Assembly (NCBI RefSeq): GCF_004785795.1
Contig: NZ_SRRO01000001.1
Coordinates: forward strand, 1,922,001-1,986,000
Length of the DNA: 64,000 nucleotides
Direction of reading: 5' to 3'
Source: Nocardioides eburneiflavus
Lineage (GTDB): Bacteria > Actinomycetota > Actinomycetes > Propionibacteriales > Nocardioidaceae
Position numbers and translations under genes: made by a program. Shown piece after piece: positions 7,098 to 15,755 of the stretch (its first letter is position 1; each line of letters opens with the position of its first letter). A model generated the notes under the pieces. The model had not been told where the DNA came from, made no database searches, and saw only the letters and a program-made list of their open reading frames with translations.

Positions 7098-9976
7098 GTG
7101 TGGTCGCCGGCAGCGGTCCCGGCGATCGCCTCGGAGAGCGGGACGTGCTCGCGCGCGTCGGCCGCGGCCTGTGCGAGAAGCCGCCGGGCCAGCGTTCCTT
7201 GGTTGTCGCTGAGCGCGCACTGCGCTGCCCGCCAGCGGCAGTACGCCGCGTCATGTGGGGCCTCTAGCCTGTCCCATGCGGTCGCAGCAGCCGTCCAGGC
7301 GGCGACGGACTCCGATCCCGTCAGCGCCGCGGTGTCCGCGACGAGGGCGGCCCGCTGGGCTGCCAGGTTCGGGTCGTCCCCGACGGCCGCCCCCACGAGT
7401 CCGCACCGCTTCGCCAGGTCGCGGAGCCGGGCGACGTGTCCAGAGGCGCCGCGGTGTGAGGCGAGCCTGGCAGCAGCGACCAGGGCGGGCGCCACGAGCC
7501 GGAGGGGCGCGGTGCCGGCGACGTCGTCGAGCTGGCCGAGCACGTGGTCCAGCGTCGGCTGCTCGGACCCGGTCCACAGTGCGACGTCGGCGGCCCACGT
7601 GAGGAACTCCAGGTCCCGCGGCGCGCTCGTCGACGGCTCTGCACAGATCTGGGCGATCCGGCTCGTGGCCGCCCCAGCGAGTCCGAGCCGTGAGTCGATG
7701 ACCGCCCGCGCCGCGTGCAGCGGCCAGTGGTCGGCGTCCCACGGCGCGTCGGACGGCGTGGCGACGACCTGCTCGGCCTCGGCGACGCGGCCGCCGCGCA
7801 GGAGCGAGAAGGCGACGTTGACGCGGACCAGCATCACCTGGGGGTTGTCGAAGTCGTGCTCGCGCGCGACGGCCAGCGCAGCCCGACCGGCGGCGACGAC
7901 GGCGTCCGGTGGCGCGCCGGTGGTCAGCAGCATGTCCGTGGCGTAGACGCCGAGCCGTACGTCACCGAGCGGGTCGTCCCGCGCGCCGGAGTCGGGCCCG
8001 GCGCTCGCGAGCAGCGCCAGGCCCCGCTCGACGTCGCCGGCGATCCCGGTGTGCCAGGCGACGCGCATCAGTGCGTCGCGCAGCAGGACGGGGTCGCCGA
8101 GCTCGCGGGCGGCGACGACCTCCTCGTCCGCCACTGCCCGTGACTCGGCCGACCGACCCATCGCGAAGAGCAGGAGCTGCTTCCGGTCGAGAGCCCGCAC
8201 CTTCCCCTCACGGACGGGCAGGCGGTCGTGGATGGCCAGGGCCTCGTCGAGGAGCGCCAGACCGCTCTCGAAGCCTTCAGGGTCGCCGCGGTAGATCGAA
8301 CGGCGGAACAGCAGGTCGGCACGGTCCCCTTCATCGGCCTCGGCCAGGCACGCGTCCGCGACCTCGCTCAGTGCTGCTGCCTCGTTGAACCGGAAGGAGG
8401 CGCGAAGCGCGTCCATCGCGCCCACGAGGGCCTGCGCCCGGGTGACGGGTGTGTCCGGCCGGAGCGACGCGTCTGCCGGCCAGATCTCGATGACACGGAG
8501 CCAGTGCTCGGCCTCCTGCCGTCTGTCGAACCGTTCGGCGGCGCGCCGGGCCGCCGGGACGCGCCACCGGAGCTCCTCGGCCGGCTCCCCGGCGCGCCGC
8601 CAGTGCTCGGCGACCTCGGCGGCCTCGGGGTCCGGACGTGCCCCGAGCGCCCGGGCGAGCGCCCGGTGGATCGGTCGGCTCTCTCCTGCGACCAGACGCC
8701 TCTGGACGGCCTCGGCCAGCAGTGGGTGCTCCAGCTCGGCGTGCTCGGCCGTGCTGGTCCGGAGCAGCCGCCGCGCGCGGAGCTCGTGCAGGATCGACGT
8801 GAGGTCGTCCCCGGCCAGGCCGCACACGGTCGCGAGCGGCGCCGTCGGCAGCGGACGCTCGGCCAGTCCGAGGGCGCGGACCACGGACCACGCACGCCCG
8901 GAGAGCCCGACCAGCCGACGGTCCAGCAGGTCGGCGAGGAGGTCCGGAAGTCCGGCCTCGTCGTCGAGGTGGGCGGCGAGCTGCTCGGTGAAGAGGGGTT
9001 GTCCCCGGGAACGCGCGTGGATGACGTCGACCTGCGCCGCGTCGGCACCCATCAGCGCGAGCTGGTGAGCGGTCTCGTCGCGGCTCAGTGCTCCCAGGGC
9101 GACGACGGTCGTGTCCTGGAGGCGGCGGACGCGTTCGAACCACTCCTGGGTCGAGCCGGGGGTGCCCGGATCTCCGGAGCGCCACGTGCCCACCAGCGGG
9201 ACGGACGGCGTACGGCCGACCAGGTGCTCGAGCAGGTCCAGGGTCGCCGTGTCGGACCAGTGGAGGTCGTCGAGGAGAAGGACGGTGCGGCCGGTGGACG
9301 ACAGGGCCTTCAGGAGCGAGGCGATCGCGCTGAAGAGCAGCACACGGTCGTCGTCCCGCACGCGGTCGCCGCTCGTCGCACCCAGCTCGGGCACGAGCGA
9401 CGACACCGTCGGAGCGACGAAGGGAGGACAGGCGCCCACCACCTGCACGAAGCCCGGGGGATCCGCCTCGTAGGCAGACCCCAGGCAGTCCGCCACCGCC
9501 AGCAGCGGGATCTCGGTGGACAGGGGCAGGCACGCGCCTCGGGCGACACAGACGTCGGTCGTGGCTGCTGCGGCTCGGACGAGCGTGGTCTTGCCGATGC
9601 CGGCCTCGCCGGTGACGAGGAGCAGGCCGGTTCCGGTCTCGAGGTGGCGGCGTACGGTCTCGAGCTCGGCGCGGCGGCCGGCGATCCGTGGCGCGGGGGC
9701 GGGCGCGCCGTCGTCGGTCGGGGCGGAGGCGGCCAGCCAAAGCTCCCGGAAGTCCTGGACCGGGCCGTGCATCGCCTCGACGAGGAGCTCGAGGGTGCCC
9801 CACGACGGGAGCGCGGGCTGGGAGAACGTCTTGGAGACGGTGGTGTGCGAGACCCCGGTCTCCTTGGCGAGGGCGCGGAGGGACGGCCAGCCGGCGCGGT
9901 GGTGGAGGTCGTGGAGCCGGGCGACGAGGTCGCGGTGCGGACCGGGGGGCAGGTCGGGGCTCGGGAGGGCGCTCAT
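7094..9976 (-). CDS. HTH-STAND ATPase-helical repeat protein, array copy A
   Basis: 960 residues, last gene of a four-copy tandem array. Residues about 15-65 form a helix-turn-helix (LRALAKETGVSHTTVSKTF) followed by PSWGTLELLVEAM. Walker A GEAGIGKT is at 123-130 and Walker B with an acidic pair (LLLDDLHW) near 233-240, then VGTWRSGD, as in AAA_16/STAND regulators of the MalT/LuxR (LAL) group. The rest is helical, TPR-like. The protein ends at HVPLSEAIAGTAAG, the place where LAL regulators normally continue into a C-terminal LuxR HTH, which is absent. The ATG overlaps copy B's stop as ATGA. A DNA-binding sensor role is inferred; the ligand is unknown. Confidence 0.8.
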   Translation of the reverse strand: MSALPSPDLPPGPHRDLVARLHDLHHRAGWPSLRALAKETGVSHTTVSKTFSQPALPSWGTLELLVEAMHGPVQDFRELWLAASAPTDDGAPAPAPRIAGRRAELETVRRHLETGTGLLLVTGEAGIGKTTLVRAAAATTDVCVARGACLPLSTEIPLLAVADCLGSAYEADPPGFVQVVGACPPFVAPTVSSLVPELGATSGDRVRDDDRVLLFSAIASLLKALSSTGRTVLLLDDLHWSDTATLDLLEHLVGRTPSVPLVGTWRSGDPGTPGSTQEWFERVRRLQDTTVVALGALSRDETAHQLALMGADAAQVDVIHARSRGQPLFTEQLAAHLDDEAGLPDLLADLLDRRLVGLSGRAWSVVRALGLAERPLPTAPLATVCGLAGDDLTSILHELRARRLLRTSTAEHAELEHPLLAEAVQRRLVAGESRPIHRALARALGARPDPEAAEVAEHWRRAGEPAEELRWRVPAARRAAERFDRRQEAEHWLRVIEIWPADASLRPDTPVTRAQALVGAMDALRASFRFNEAAALSEVADACLAEADEGDRADLLFRRSIYRGDPEGFESGLALLDEALAIHDRLPVREGKVRALDRKQLLLFAMGRSAESRAVADEEVVAARELGDPVLLRDALMRVAWHTGIAGDVERGLALLASAGPDSGARDDPLGDVRLGVYATDMLLTTGAPPDAVVAAGRAALAVAREHDFDNPQVMLVRVNVAFSLLRGGRVAEAEQVVATPSDAPWDADHWPLHAARAVIDSRLGLAGAATSRIAQICAEPSTSAPRDLEFLTWAADVALWTGSEQPTLDHVLGQLDDVAGTAPLRLVAPALVAAARLASHRGASGHVARLRDLAKRCGLVGAAVGDDPNLAAQRAALVADTAALTGSESVAAWTAAATAWDRLEAPHDAAYCRWRAAQCALSDNQGTLARRLLAQAAADAREHVPLSEAIAGTAAGDHT

Positions 9977-10113
9977 CGGCGGCCTGCTGCGGTCGCGGCG
10001 ATGGCGCGGGAGAGCGGGACGTGCTCGCGCGCGTCGGCTGCCGCGCGCTTGAGGAGCCGGGCCGCGATGGTGCCCTGTCCCGAGCGCAGCGCGGACTGCG
10101 CGGCCCGCCAGCG
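9585..10113 (-). repeat. 529-bp junction repeat, copy 1
   Basis: This stretch covers the last part of copy B and the first ~130 codons of copy A. By direct comparison it matches 12476-13004 with only five mismatches and no indel, while flanking sequence on both sides is clearly diverged. The pattern points to recent duplication by unequal crossing-over or to gene conversion. Confidence 0.9.
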
Positions 10114-12867
10114 GCAGTACGCAGCGTCGTGCGGGCGCGCGAGACGGTCCCACTCGAGCGCGGCGCGGACCCACGGAGACTGGTCGACGGCCTCCATGAT
10201 CCGGCCCAGCTCGCCCTCCCACTGGTGCCGGACGGCACGGTGGGATGCCTCGACGCCGGCAGCGTCGAACGGCTGGCGGCGGGCGCGGGCGCACCACGCG
10301 AGCGCGGCTGCGTGGGCGGTACGCCGCCGGTCGACGTCGTCCGTGGCGCCGAGGGCGTCCGCCGTCGCTCGGGCGAAGCAGGTGAGCAGGTCGCCGTGGT
10401 AGCGCGTGTCGTCCGCGGCCACCACGACCCCCAGCCCCTCGTCGAGGAGGCGGACGGCCTCGTCGACATCCCCGGCCCACAACCTGGTCTCGGTCTCCAG
10501 GCAGAGGCTCTGTGCCCAGAACAGGTCGTGGGCGGCCTCACGTTGGGCAGCGCGGGACCGAGCGAGGCCGAGGTCGACCTGTCCGCGGCGCACCTCGACG
10601 ACGGCCATCGCCTGGTGCGGGAGCCACGTGATCGCGCTCGGCGGCCGGCGCGTCACGGGCTCGAGCACGGTGGCGGCCGACGAGACGTCACCGGCGCGCA
10701 GGCACGACCAGGCGAGGTTCGTGCGTAGGAGTGACACGACCCACGTGTCGTTGAGTCCCCCCTCCTCCGCCGCGAGGAGCGCGCCGCCGGCGGCGTCCAT
10801 GGCCTGCACGGGTGCGGCCCCGAGGCCGAGCAGGACGTCGGTGGCGTTGACCGCCACGAGCAGCCGGGACGTCAGGTCGTCGGGGTCACTCGCACGTGCC
10901 CGTGCCTCGGTGACGGCCAGTGCGCCCTCGAAGTCGCCCTGACGGACGAGGGCGACGAGGTCGTGCGAGAACCGCAGCGAGCCGAGGCGGGCATCGTCCA
11001 CCCCGGCGAGGTGGGTGAGCGTGGCCTCGGTGTCGCGGAGGGCGCGTGCCGTGCGCCCCGCCTGCACTAGGGTCCAGAACCGGGACACGGCGGCCTCGAC
11101 GAGACCGGCTGACGGCGGCAGGCGCAGGAGGAGGTCGTGCGCGTCGTCCAGGAGCCGCATCGCGGTCTCGTGCTCACCAACTTCGTACAGCACGTCGCCG
11201 GCCTGCTGGAGCAGGTGCACCCGAGCCTCGTCCGCAACCTCGAGCGCGAGTGCCCGGTCGGCAAGGCGCCGCGCGGCCACGAGGTCGGCGACCTCGACCG
11301 CGGCGCGCATGGCGTCGCGGAGCATGATCCAGAGGGGCGGCCCGTCGCCGGGGCCAATGGTGTCGTGCAGCTCCAGCGCGCGCAGCCACGACTCCAGCTC
11401 GTCACGCAGGGCCAGCCTCTCGTGCGCGTGGCGGGCTGCGGCGACCCGGCAGTCGAGCTCACGGTCGGGCCGGCCCGCGGCCTGCCAGTGGGCGGCCAGC
11501 TCGGCCTCGGGCGCGTCGCCGGACTCCGTCAGCGCCTGCGCCAGTGCGCCGTGAAGGGAGCGCGCCTCCCCGGGGAGCAGGCGACGTCGCACGGCCTCGG
11601 CGATCAGCGGGTGGGCGAGCGCGACCTCGTCGGTGGGCGACGTGCTCACCAACTGGGCTGCGCTGAGGTCGCGCAGGCCCCGCCGGAAGGCACGTGTCGC
11701 GACGCCTGTGACGCGTTCGAGGACCTCGACCGGCAGCCAACGGTCCGCGACACCCATCACGGCGGCGACCGAGCCGGCACGCCCCGACAGCCGGTCCAGG
11801 CGATGGCCCAGGTAGGAAGCGAGCTGCTGTGGGAGCTCATCGGTGTCGTCGGGCAGGAGGGCGAGCTGCTCGGAGAAGAGTGGGTGGCCGCGTGAGCGAG
11901 CATGGATGCGGGCAGCGCGGTCGTCGTCCGTGCCGGGGACCAGGAGGCGCACCTGCTCGACCGTCTCGTCGGCCGACAGGGTGCTCAGCCCGATGACCCG
12001 GACGTCGCTGGTGCGCCGCACCCGGTCGAGCCACTCCAGGCGCCCGGTGCGGACGTCGGGGTCCGCCGTCCGCCAGGTGCCAACGAGCGGCACCTCGGAG
12101 CCGTGGGTCAGGTGGTGCTCGAGCCAGTCCAGCGAGGTGAGGTCTGCCCACTGCAGGTCCTCGACCAGCAGGCGGCATGAGGCGGTGGTCGCGAGTGCCT
12201 CCGTCATCTCGGAGAGAGCCACGAGCTGCCGCATGCCGGCGAGCTGGTCGTCGACGGGGATCGCCTCGAGCTCGAGGTCGGGGACCAGGCGAGCCAGGGA
12301 CGTCTGCAGTGACGACGGCAGCAGGGCGAGGGCGTCGTCGAACCGCTCGCGACCGGCGCGCCTCGCGGCCCGGATCGCGTCGATCACGGGCATCAGGGGA
12401 ACCTCGCCCGACAAGGGCAGGCAGTTGCCCCGCGCGACCAGCACGGCGCTGCTCGCAGCGGCAGCGCGGACCAAGGTGGTCTTGCCGATGCCGGCCTCGC
12501 CGGTGACGAGGAGCAGGCCGGTTCCGGTCTCGAGGTGGCGGCGTACGGTCTCGAGCTCGGCGCGGCGGCCGGCGATCCGTGGCGCGGGGGCGGGCGCGCC
12601 GTCGTCGGTCGGGGCGGAGGCGGCCAGCCAAAGGTCCCGGAAGTCTTGGACCGGGCCGTGCATCGCCTCGACGAGGAGCTCGAGGGTGCCCCACGACGGG
12701 AGCGCGGGCTGCGAGAACGTCTTAGAGACGGTGGTGTGCGAGACCCCGGTCTCCTTGGCGAGGGCGCGGAGCGACGGCCAGCCGGCGCGGTGGTGGAGGT
12801 CGTGGAGCCGGGCGACGAGGTCGCGGTGCGGACCGGGGGGCAGGTCGGGGCTCGGGAGGGCGCTCAT
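9973..12867 (-). CDS. HTH-STAND ATPase-helical repeat protein, array copy B
   Basis: 964 residues with the same architecture as copy A: near-identical N-terminal HTH, GEAGIGKT Walker A, and a Walker B region LLVEDLQWAD. It is followed by a divergent effector-recognition and TPR-like region and the conserved end YCRWRAAQSALRSGQGT. Its N-terminus matches copy A (MHGPVQDF) better than C or D. The core shares the family pattern but few long identical runs with the others. Start and stop overlap neighbours by four bases (ATGA), so the array is probably one transcript. The function is unassigned; a role as a signal-dependent regulator is inferred from domains only. Confidence 0.8.
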   Translation of the reverse strand: MSALPSPDLPPGPHRDLVARLHDLHHRAGWPSLRALAKETGVSHTTVSKTFSQPALPSWGTLELLVEAMHGPVQDFRDLWLAASAPTDDGAPAPAPRIAGRRAELETVRRHLETGTGLLLVTGEAGIGKTTLVRAAAASSAVLVARGNCLPLSGEVPLMPVIDAIRAARRAGRERFDDALALLPSSLQTSLARLVPDLELEAIPVDDQLAGMRQLVALSEMTEALATTASCRLLVEDLQWADLTSLDWLEHHLTHGSEVPLVGTWRTADPDVRTGRLEWLDRVRRTSDVRVIGLSTLSADETVEQVRLLVPGTDDDRAARIHARSRGHPLFSEQLALLPDDTDELPQQLASYLGHRLDRLSGRAGSVAAVMGVADRWLPVEVLERVTGVATRAFRRGLRDLSAAQLVSTSPTDEVALAHPLIAEAVRRRLLPGEARSLHGALAQALTESGDAPEAELAAHWQAAGRPDRELDCRVAAARHAHERLALRDELESWLRALELHDTIGPGDGPPLWIMLRDAMRAAVEVADLVAARRLADRALALEVADEARVHLLQQAGDVLYEVGEHETAMRLLDDAHDLLLRLPPSAGLVEAAVSRFWTLVQAGRTARALRDTEATLTHLAGVDDARLGSLRFSHDLVALVRQGDFEGALAVTEARARASDPDDLTSRLLVAVNATDVLLGLGAAPVQAMDAAGGALLAAEEGGLNDTWVVSLLRTNLAWSCLRAGDVSSAATVLEPVTRRPPSAITWLPHQAMAVVEVRRGQVDLGLARSRAAQREAAHDLFWAQSLCLETETRLWAGDVDEAVRLLDEGLGVVVAADDTRYHGDLLTCFARATADALGATDDVDRRRTAHAAALAWCARARRQPFDAAGVEASHRAVRHQWEGELGRIMEAVDQSPWVRAALEWDRLARPHDAAYCRWRAAQSALRSGQGTIAARLLKRAAADAREHVPLSRAIAATAAGRR

Positions 12868-13004
12868 CGGCGGCCTGCTGCGGTCGCGGCGATGGCGCGG
12901 GAGAGCGGGACGTGCTCGCGCGCGTCGGCTGCCGCGCGCTTGAGGAGCCGGGCCGCGATGGTGCCCTGTCCCGAGCGCAGCGCGGACTGCGCGGCCCGCC
13001 AGCG
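12476..13004 (-). repeat. 529-bp junction repeat, copy 2
   Basis: Second copy of the junction repeat, spanning the 3' end of array copy C and the 5' end of copy B. It differs from 9585-10113 at five positions. Offset between copies is 2891 bp, close to one gene length. Confidence 0.9.
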
Positions 13005-15755
13005 CGCGTAGGCCGCGTCGTGCGGTGAGCACAGGTCGTCCCATGCGCTCGCAGGGCGCGTCCAGTGCTCGACGGTGTCGTCTCCGTCGATGCGGAGCAC
13101 CTCGGCATCCCACGTGGCCGCCGCCGCGTGTCGCGTGATGGGCGCTGCTGCCGGCGCGAGCGGGTCGACGACGGCGCGCCGTCGCAGTCCGGTGAGGGTG
13201 GTACGAAGTTCCCGCCGGCGCTCCGGATGCTCGACCGCGAGGTCGGCAGCCGCGCGGGCGAGGAGGGCGAACGAGAGCCCGGTCTCGCGCACCACGACGT
13301 CGTCGAGGACTGCCTCGACTGCGGTCGACAGGCTCGACCAGGCCGGCTCGGGCTGTCCCAGCCACAGGTGTGCGACAGCGATCCAGTGAGTCCTGTTCAG
13401 CAGGTTCTCCTCGGAGCCCCCGACGATCTCCAGCCCGGTGAAGATCTCCAGCGAGTCGGCCGGCCTCCCCTCCGCGACGGCGATCTGTCCGGACATCCAC
13501 CCGACCGGCCAGTGGTCGTACGAGCCGGAGGTCGGGATCCCCTCCAGCGTGCGAGCAGCCTCGTCCACACGACCAGCCTTGTAGAGCGCCTCGACGACGT
13601 TGGCGCGGGTGATCGTGAGGAGGTGGAAGTCCATGTCCCACTCCCGCCCCACGGCGACAGCGGTCTCGGCCGCGGCCATGACCTCCTCGGGAGGTCTCCG
13701 GTGCTTGATCAGCGCGTCGGTGTGCATCATGCCGACGTACGCCTCCGTGCGCGGGTCGACGGCATCGGGCACCCGCTGGCGTGCCTCGCGCAGGATGCGG
13801 AGCGCCCCGTCGAGGTCGCCGGTGCAGGCCGTGTGCCATGCCAACGTCGCCGAGGCGACGAGGACGAGCGTGTCGTTGCTCAGCTCCTCGCAGGCGGTGA
13901 GCGCGCGGGTGAGGGCGTCGAGCGCCTCGTCGTCGCGCCCGAGGTCCAGGAGGTGGTTCGCCCGGAGGTCGAGGGTCTTGACCAGCCCCTCGCTCGCCCC
14001 GTGCGGCTGGAGCAGCGCCAGGGCCCGGTCGGCCAGTGCCAGGCTGCTCCCGACGTCGTCGCCCAACCAGTCCGCTGACATCGACATCCGCCGGAGCACC
14101 TCTGCCGCCCGGTAGGGGTCGAGATGGTCGACCGCCGACATGGCGGGCTCGAGCAGCTCCGCGCCCTCGCGGAGCCGCCCGCCGAGCTCCAGCGCGTCGA
14201 AGGCCGCCACACGTGCGTCGACCTCGTCGAGGTCCGCGTCCGGCACGGCCGGGAGGAGCTCCAGGGCACGCCTCCACTGCTCCGCCTCGGCGATCGGGGA
14301 GGTGCGCGCATGCGCCTGACGGGCGGCTCGTACGCGCCACTCGATCTCCGCGCGGGCGTCCCCGGACTTTCGCCAGTGCTCCGCCACCTCCGCGGGGTCC
14401 GCGTCCGGCCGCCTGGCCATCGATGCAGCAAGGGCGCCGTGCCAGAGCGCTTGCTCGCCCGGCATCATGTGCTCCCGAGCAGCCTCGGCGAGCAAGGGGT
14501 GTCGGAGCTGTGCGACGTCGCCGCGCCCGATCAGCAGGTGGTGCTCGGCGAGCTCTCGCATCGTGCCGACGAGCGTCGGGCGATCCAGTCGCGCCACCTC
14601 GAGGAGCACGTCCGGCGGGAGACCACGATCCGCCACTGCGAGGGCGTTCGCCACGGCGCTGGCGGTGGGGCCAAGTCCGGTCATGCGGCGCTGGAGCACC
14701 TCGGCCAGGCGCCGCGGCACCGCCGTGTCCTCGTCGCCCTGGCTGGCCAGCTGCTCGGTGAACAGCGGGTGGCCCTGCGTCCGCGCGAACAGCCGGGCTC
14801 CGCGCGACGGGTCGGGTGTGCGGCCCTCCAACAGTCGCAGCTGCTCGAGCGTCTCGTCGCACGAGAGCTCGGCCAGCTCCACGACCCGGGTGGTCAGCCT
14901 GTCGACACGGTCCCTCCACGCACGATGCTCGGACGTCGTGCTCGCGTCCGCCACGCGCCACGTGCCGACGACGGGTGGGCCGCCTCCCCGCGACAGCTGG
15001 TGCTCGAGCAGGTCGAGCGTGGTCAGGTCGGACCAGTGCAGGTCCTCGATCAGCAGGGCGACCGGTCGCAGGTCCGCGAGAGCTGCGAAGAGGTGCGTGA
15101 TCGACGCGAGGAGATGTTGACGCGCGAACTCCCGGTCGTCGACCTCGACACTCTCGCGACTCAGAGCAGGCAGGAGTCGGGCGAGGGACCGGACGACGTG
15201 GCGCGGGACCCCGTCGATTGCTGCGGAGACCCACTGCCCGTCGTCGACCTGCTGCACGGCACCGAGCAGGTCGACCACCGGCATGAGGGGCACGTCGGTG
15301 GACAACGGCAGGCAGTGACCGATGGCGACGAAGGCGTCGCTCGTGTCGGCTGCGGCTCGGACGAGCGTGGTCTTGCCGATGCCGGCCTCGCCGGTGACGA
15401 GGAGCAGGCCGGTTCCGGTCTCGAGGTGGCGGCGTACGGCCTCCAGCTCGGCGTGGCGACCCGCGATCCGAGGGGCCGGGGCGGGCGCGCCGTTGGTGGG
15501 GGTGGAAGCGGCCAGCCACAGCTGGTGGAAGAGTGTCGTGTCCCCCTCCATCGCCTCGACGAGGAGCTCGAGGGTGCCCCACGACGGGAGCGCGGGCTGC
15601 GAGAACGTCTTGGAGACGGTGGTGTGCGAGACCCCGGTCTCCCTGGCCAGGGCGCGGAGCGACGGCCAGCCGGCGCGGTGGTGGAGGTCGTGGAGCCGGG
15701 CGACGAGGTCGCGGTGCGGACCGGGGGGCAGGTCGGGACGGGGGAGCGCGCTCAT
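12864..15755 (-). CDS. HTH-STAND ATPase-helical repeat protein, array copy C
   Basis: 963 residues, same domain order. The N-terminal HTH is almost the same as in A and B but continues as MEGDTTLFHQLW, a version shared with copy D. Walker A GEAGIGKT and Walker B VALLIEDLHWSD are intact, with VGTWRVAD after it. The C-terminal helical region ends in HVPLSRAIAATAAGRR, identical to copy B. Translational coupling by ATGA at both ends. Relatedness therefore splits: 5' end closest to D, 3' end closest to B, a mosaic expected from recombination within the array. Confidence 0.8.
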   Translation of the reverse strand: MSALPRPDLPPGPHRDLVARLHDLHHRAGWPSLRALARETGVSHTTVSKTFSQPALPSWGTLELLVEAMEGDTTLFHQLWLAASTPTNGAPAPAPRIAGRHAELEAVRRHLETGTGLLLVTGEAGIGKTTLVRAAADTSDAFVAIGHCLPLSTDVPLMPVVDLLGAVQQVDDGQWVSAAIDGVPRHVVRSLARLLPALSRESVEVDDREFARQHLLASITHLFAALADLRPVALLIEDLHWSDLTTLDLLEHQLSRGGGPPVVGTWRVADASTTSEHRAWRDRVDRLTTRVVELAELSCDETLEQLRLLEGRTPDPSRGARLFARTQGHPLFTEQLASQGDEDTAVPRRLAEVLQRRMTGLGPTASAVANALAVADRGLPPDVLLEVARLDRPTLVGTMRELAEHHLLIGRGDVAQLRHPLLAEAAREHMMPGEQALWHGALAASMARRPDADPAEVAEHWRKSGDARAEIEWRVRAARQAHARTSPIAEAEQWRRALELLPAVPDADLDEVDARVAAFDALELGGRLREGAELLEPAMSAVDHLDPYRAAEVLRRMSMSADWLGDDVGSSLALADRALALLQPHGASEGLVKTLDLRANHLLDLGRDDEALDALTRALTACEELSNDTLVLVASATLAWHTACTGDLDGALRILREARQRVPDAVDPRTEAYVGMMHTDALIKHRRPPEEVMAAAETAVAVGREWDMDFHLLTITRANVVEALYKAGRVDEAARTLEGIPTSGSYDHWPVGWMSGQIAVAEGRPADSLEIFTGLEIVGGSEENLLNRTHWIAVAHLWLGQPEPAWSSLSTAVEAVLDDVVVRETGLSFALLARAAADLAVEHPERRRELRTTLTGLRRRAVVDPLAPAAAPITRHAAAATWDAEVLRIDGDDTVEHWTRPASAWDDLCSPHDAAYARWRAAQSALRSGQGTIAARLLKRAAADAREHVPLSRAIAATAAGRR

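Noticed and set aside
8228..10402. Long plus-strand open frame opposite array copy A
   Set aside because: It is a mirror of the minus-strand gene in high-GC DNA. It has no domain, no ribosome-binding site and a composition dominated by Arg, Gly and Ala; the minus strand carries clear Walker motifs.
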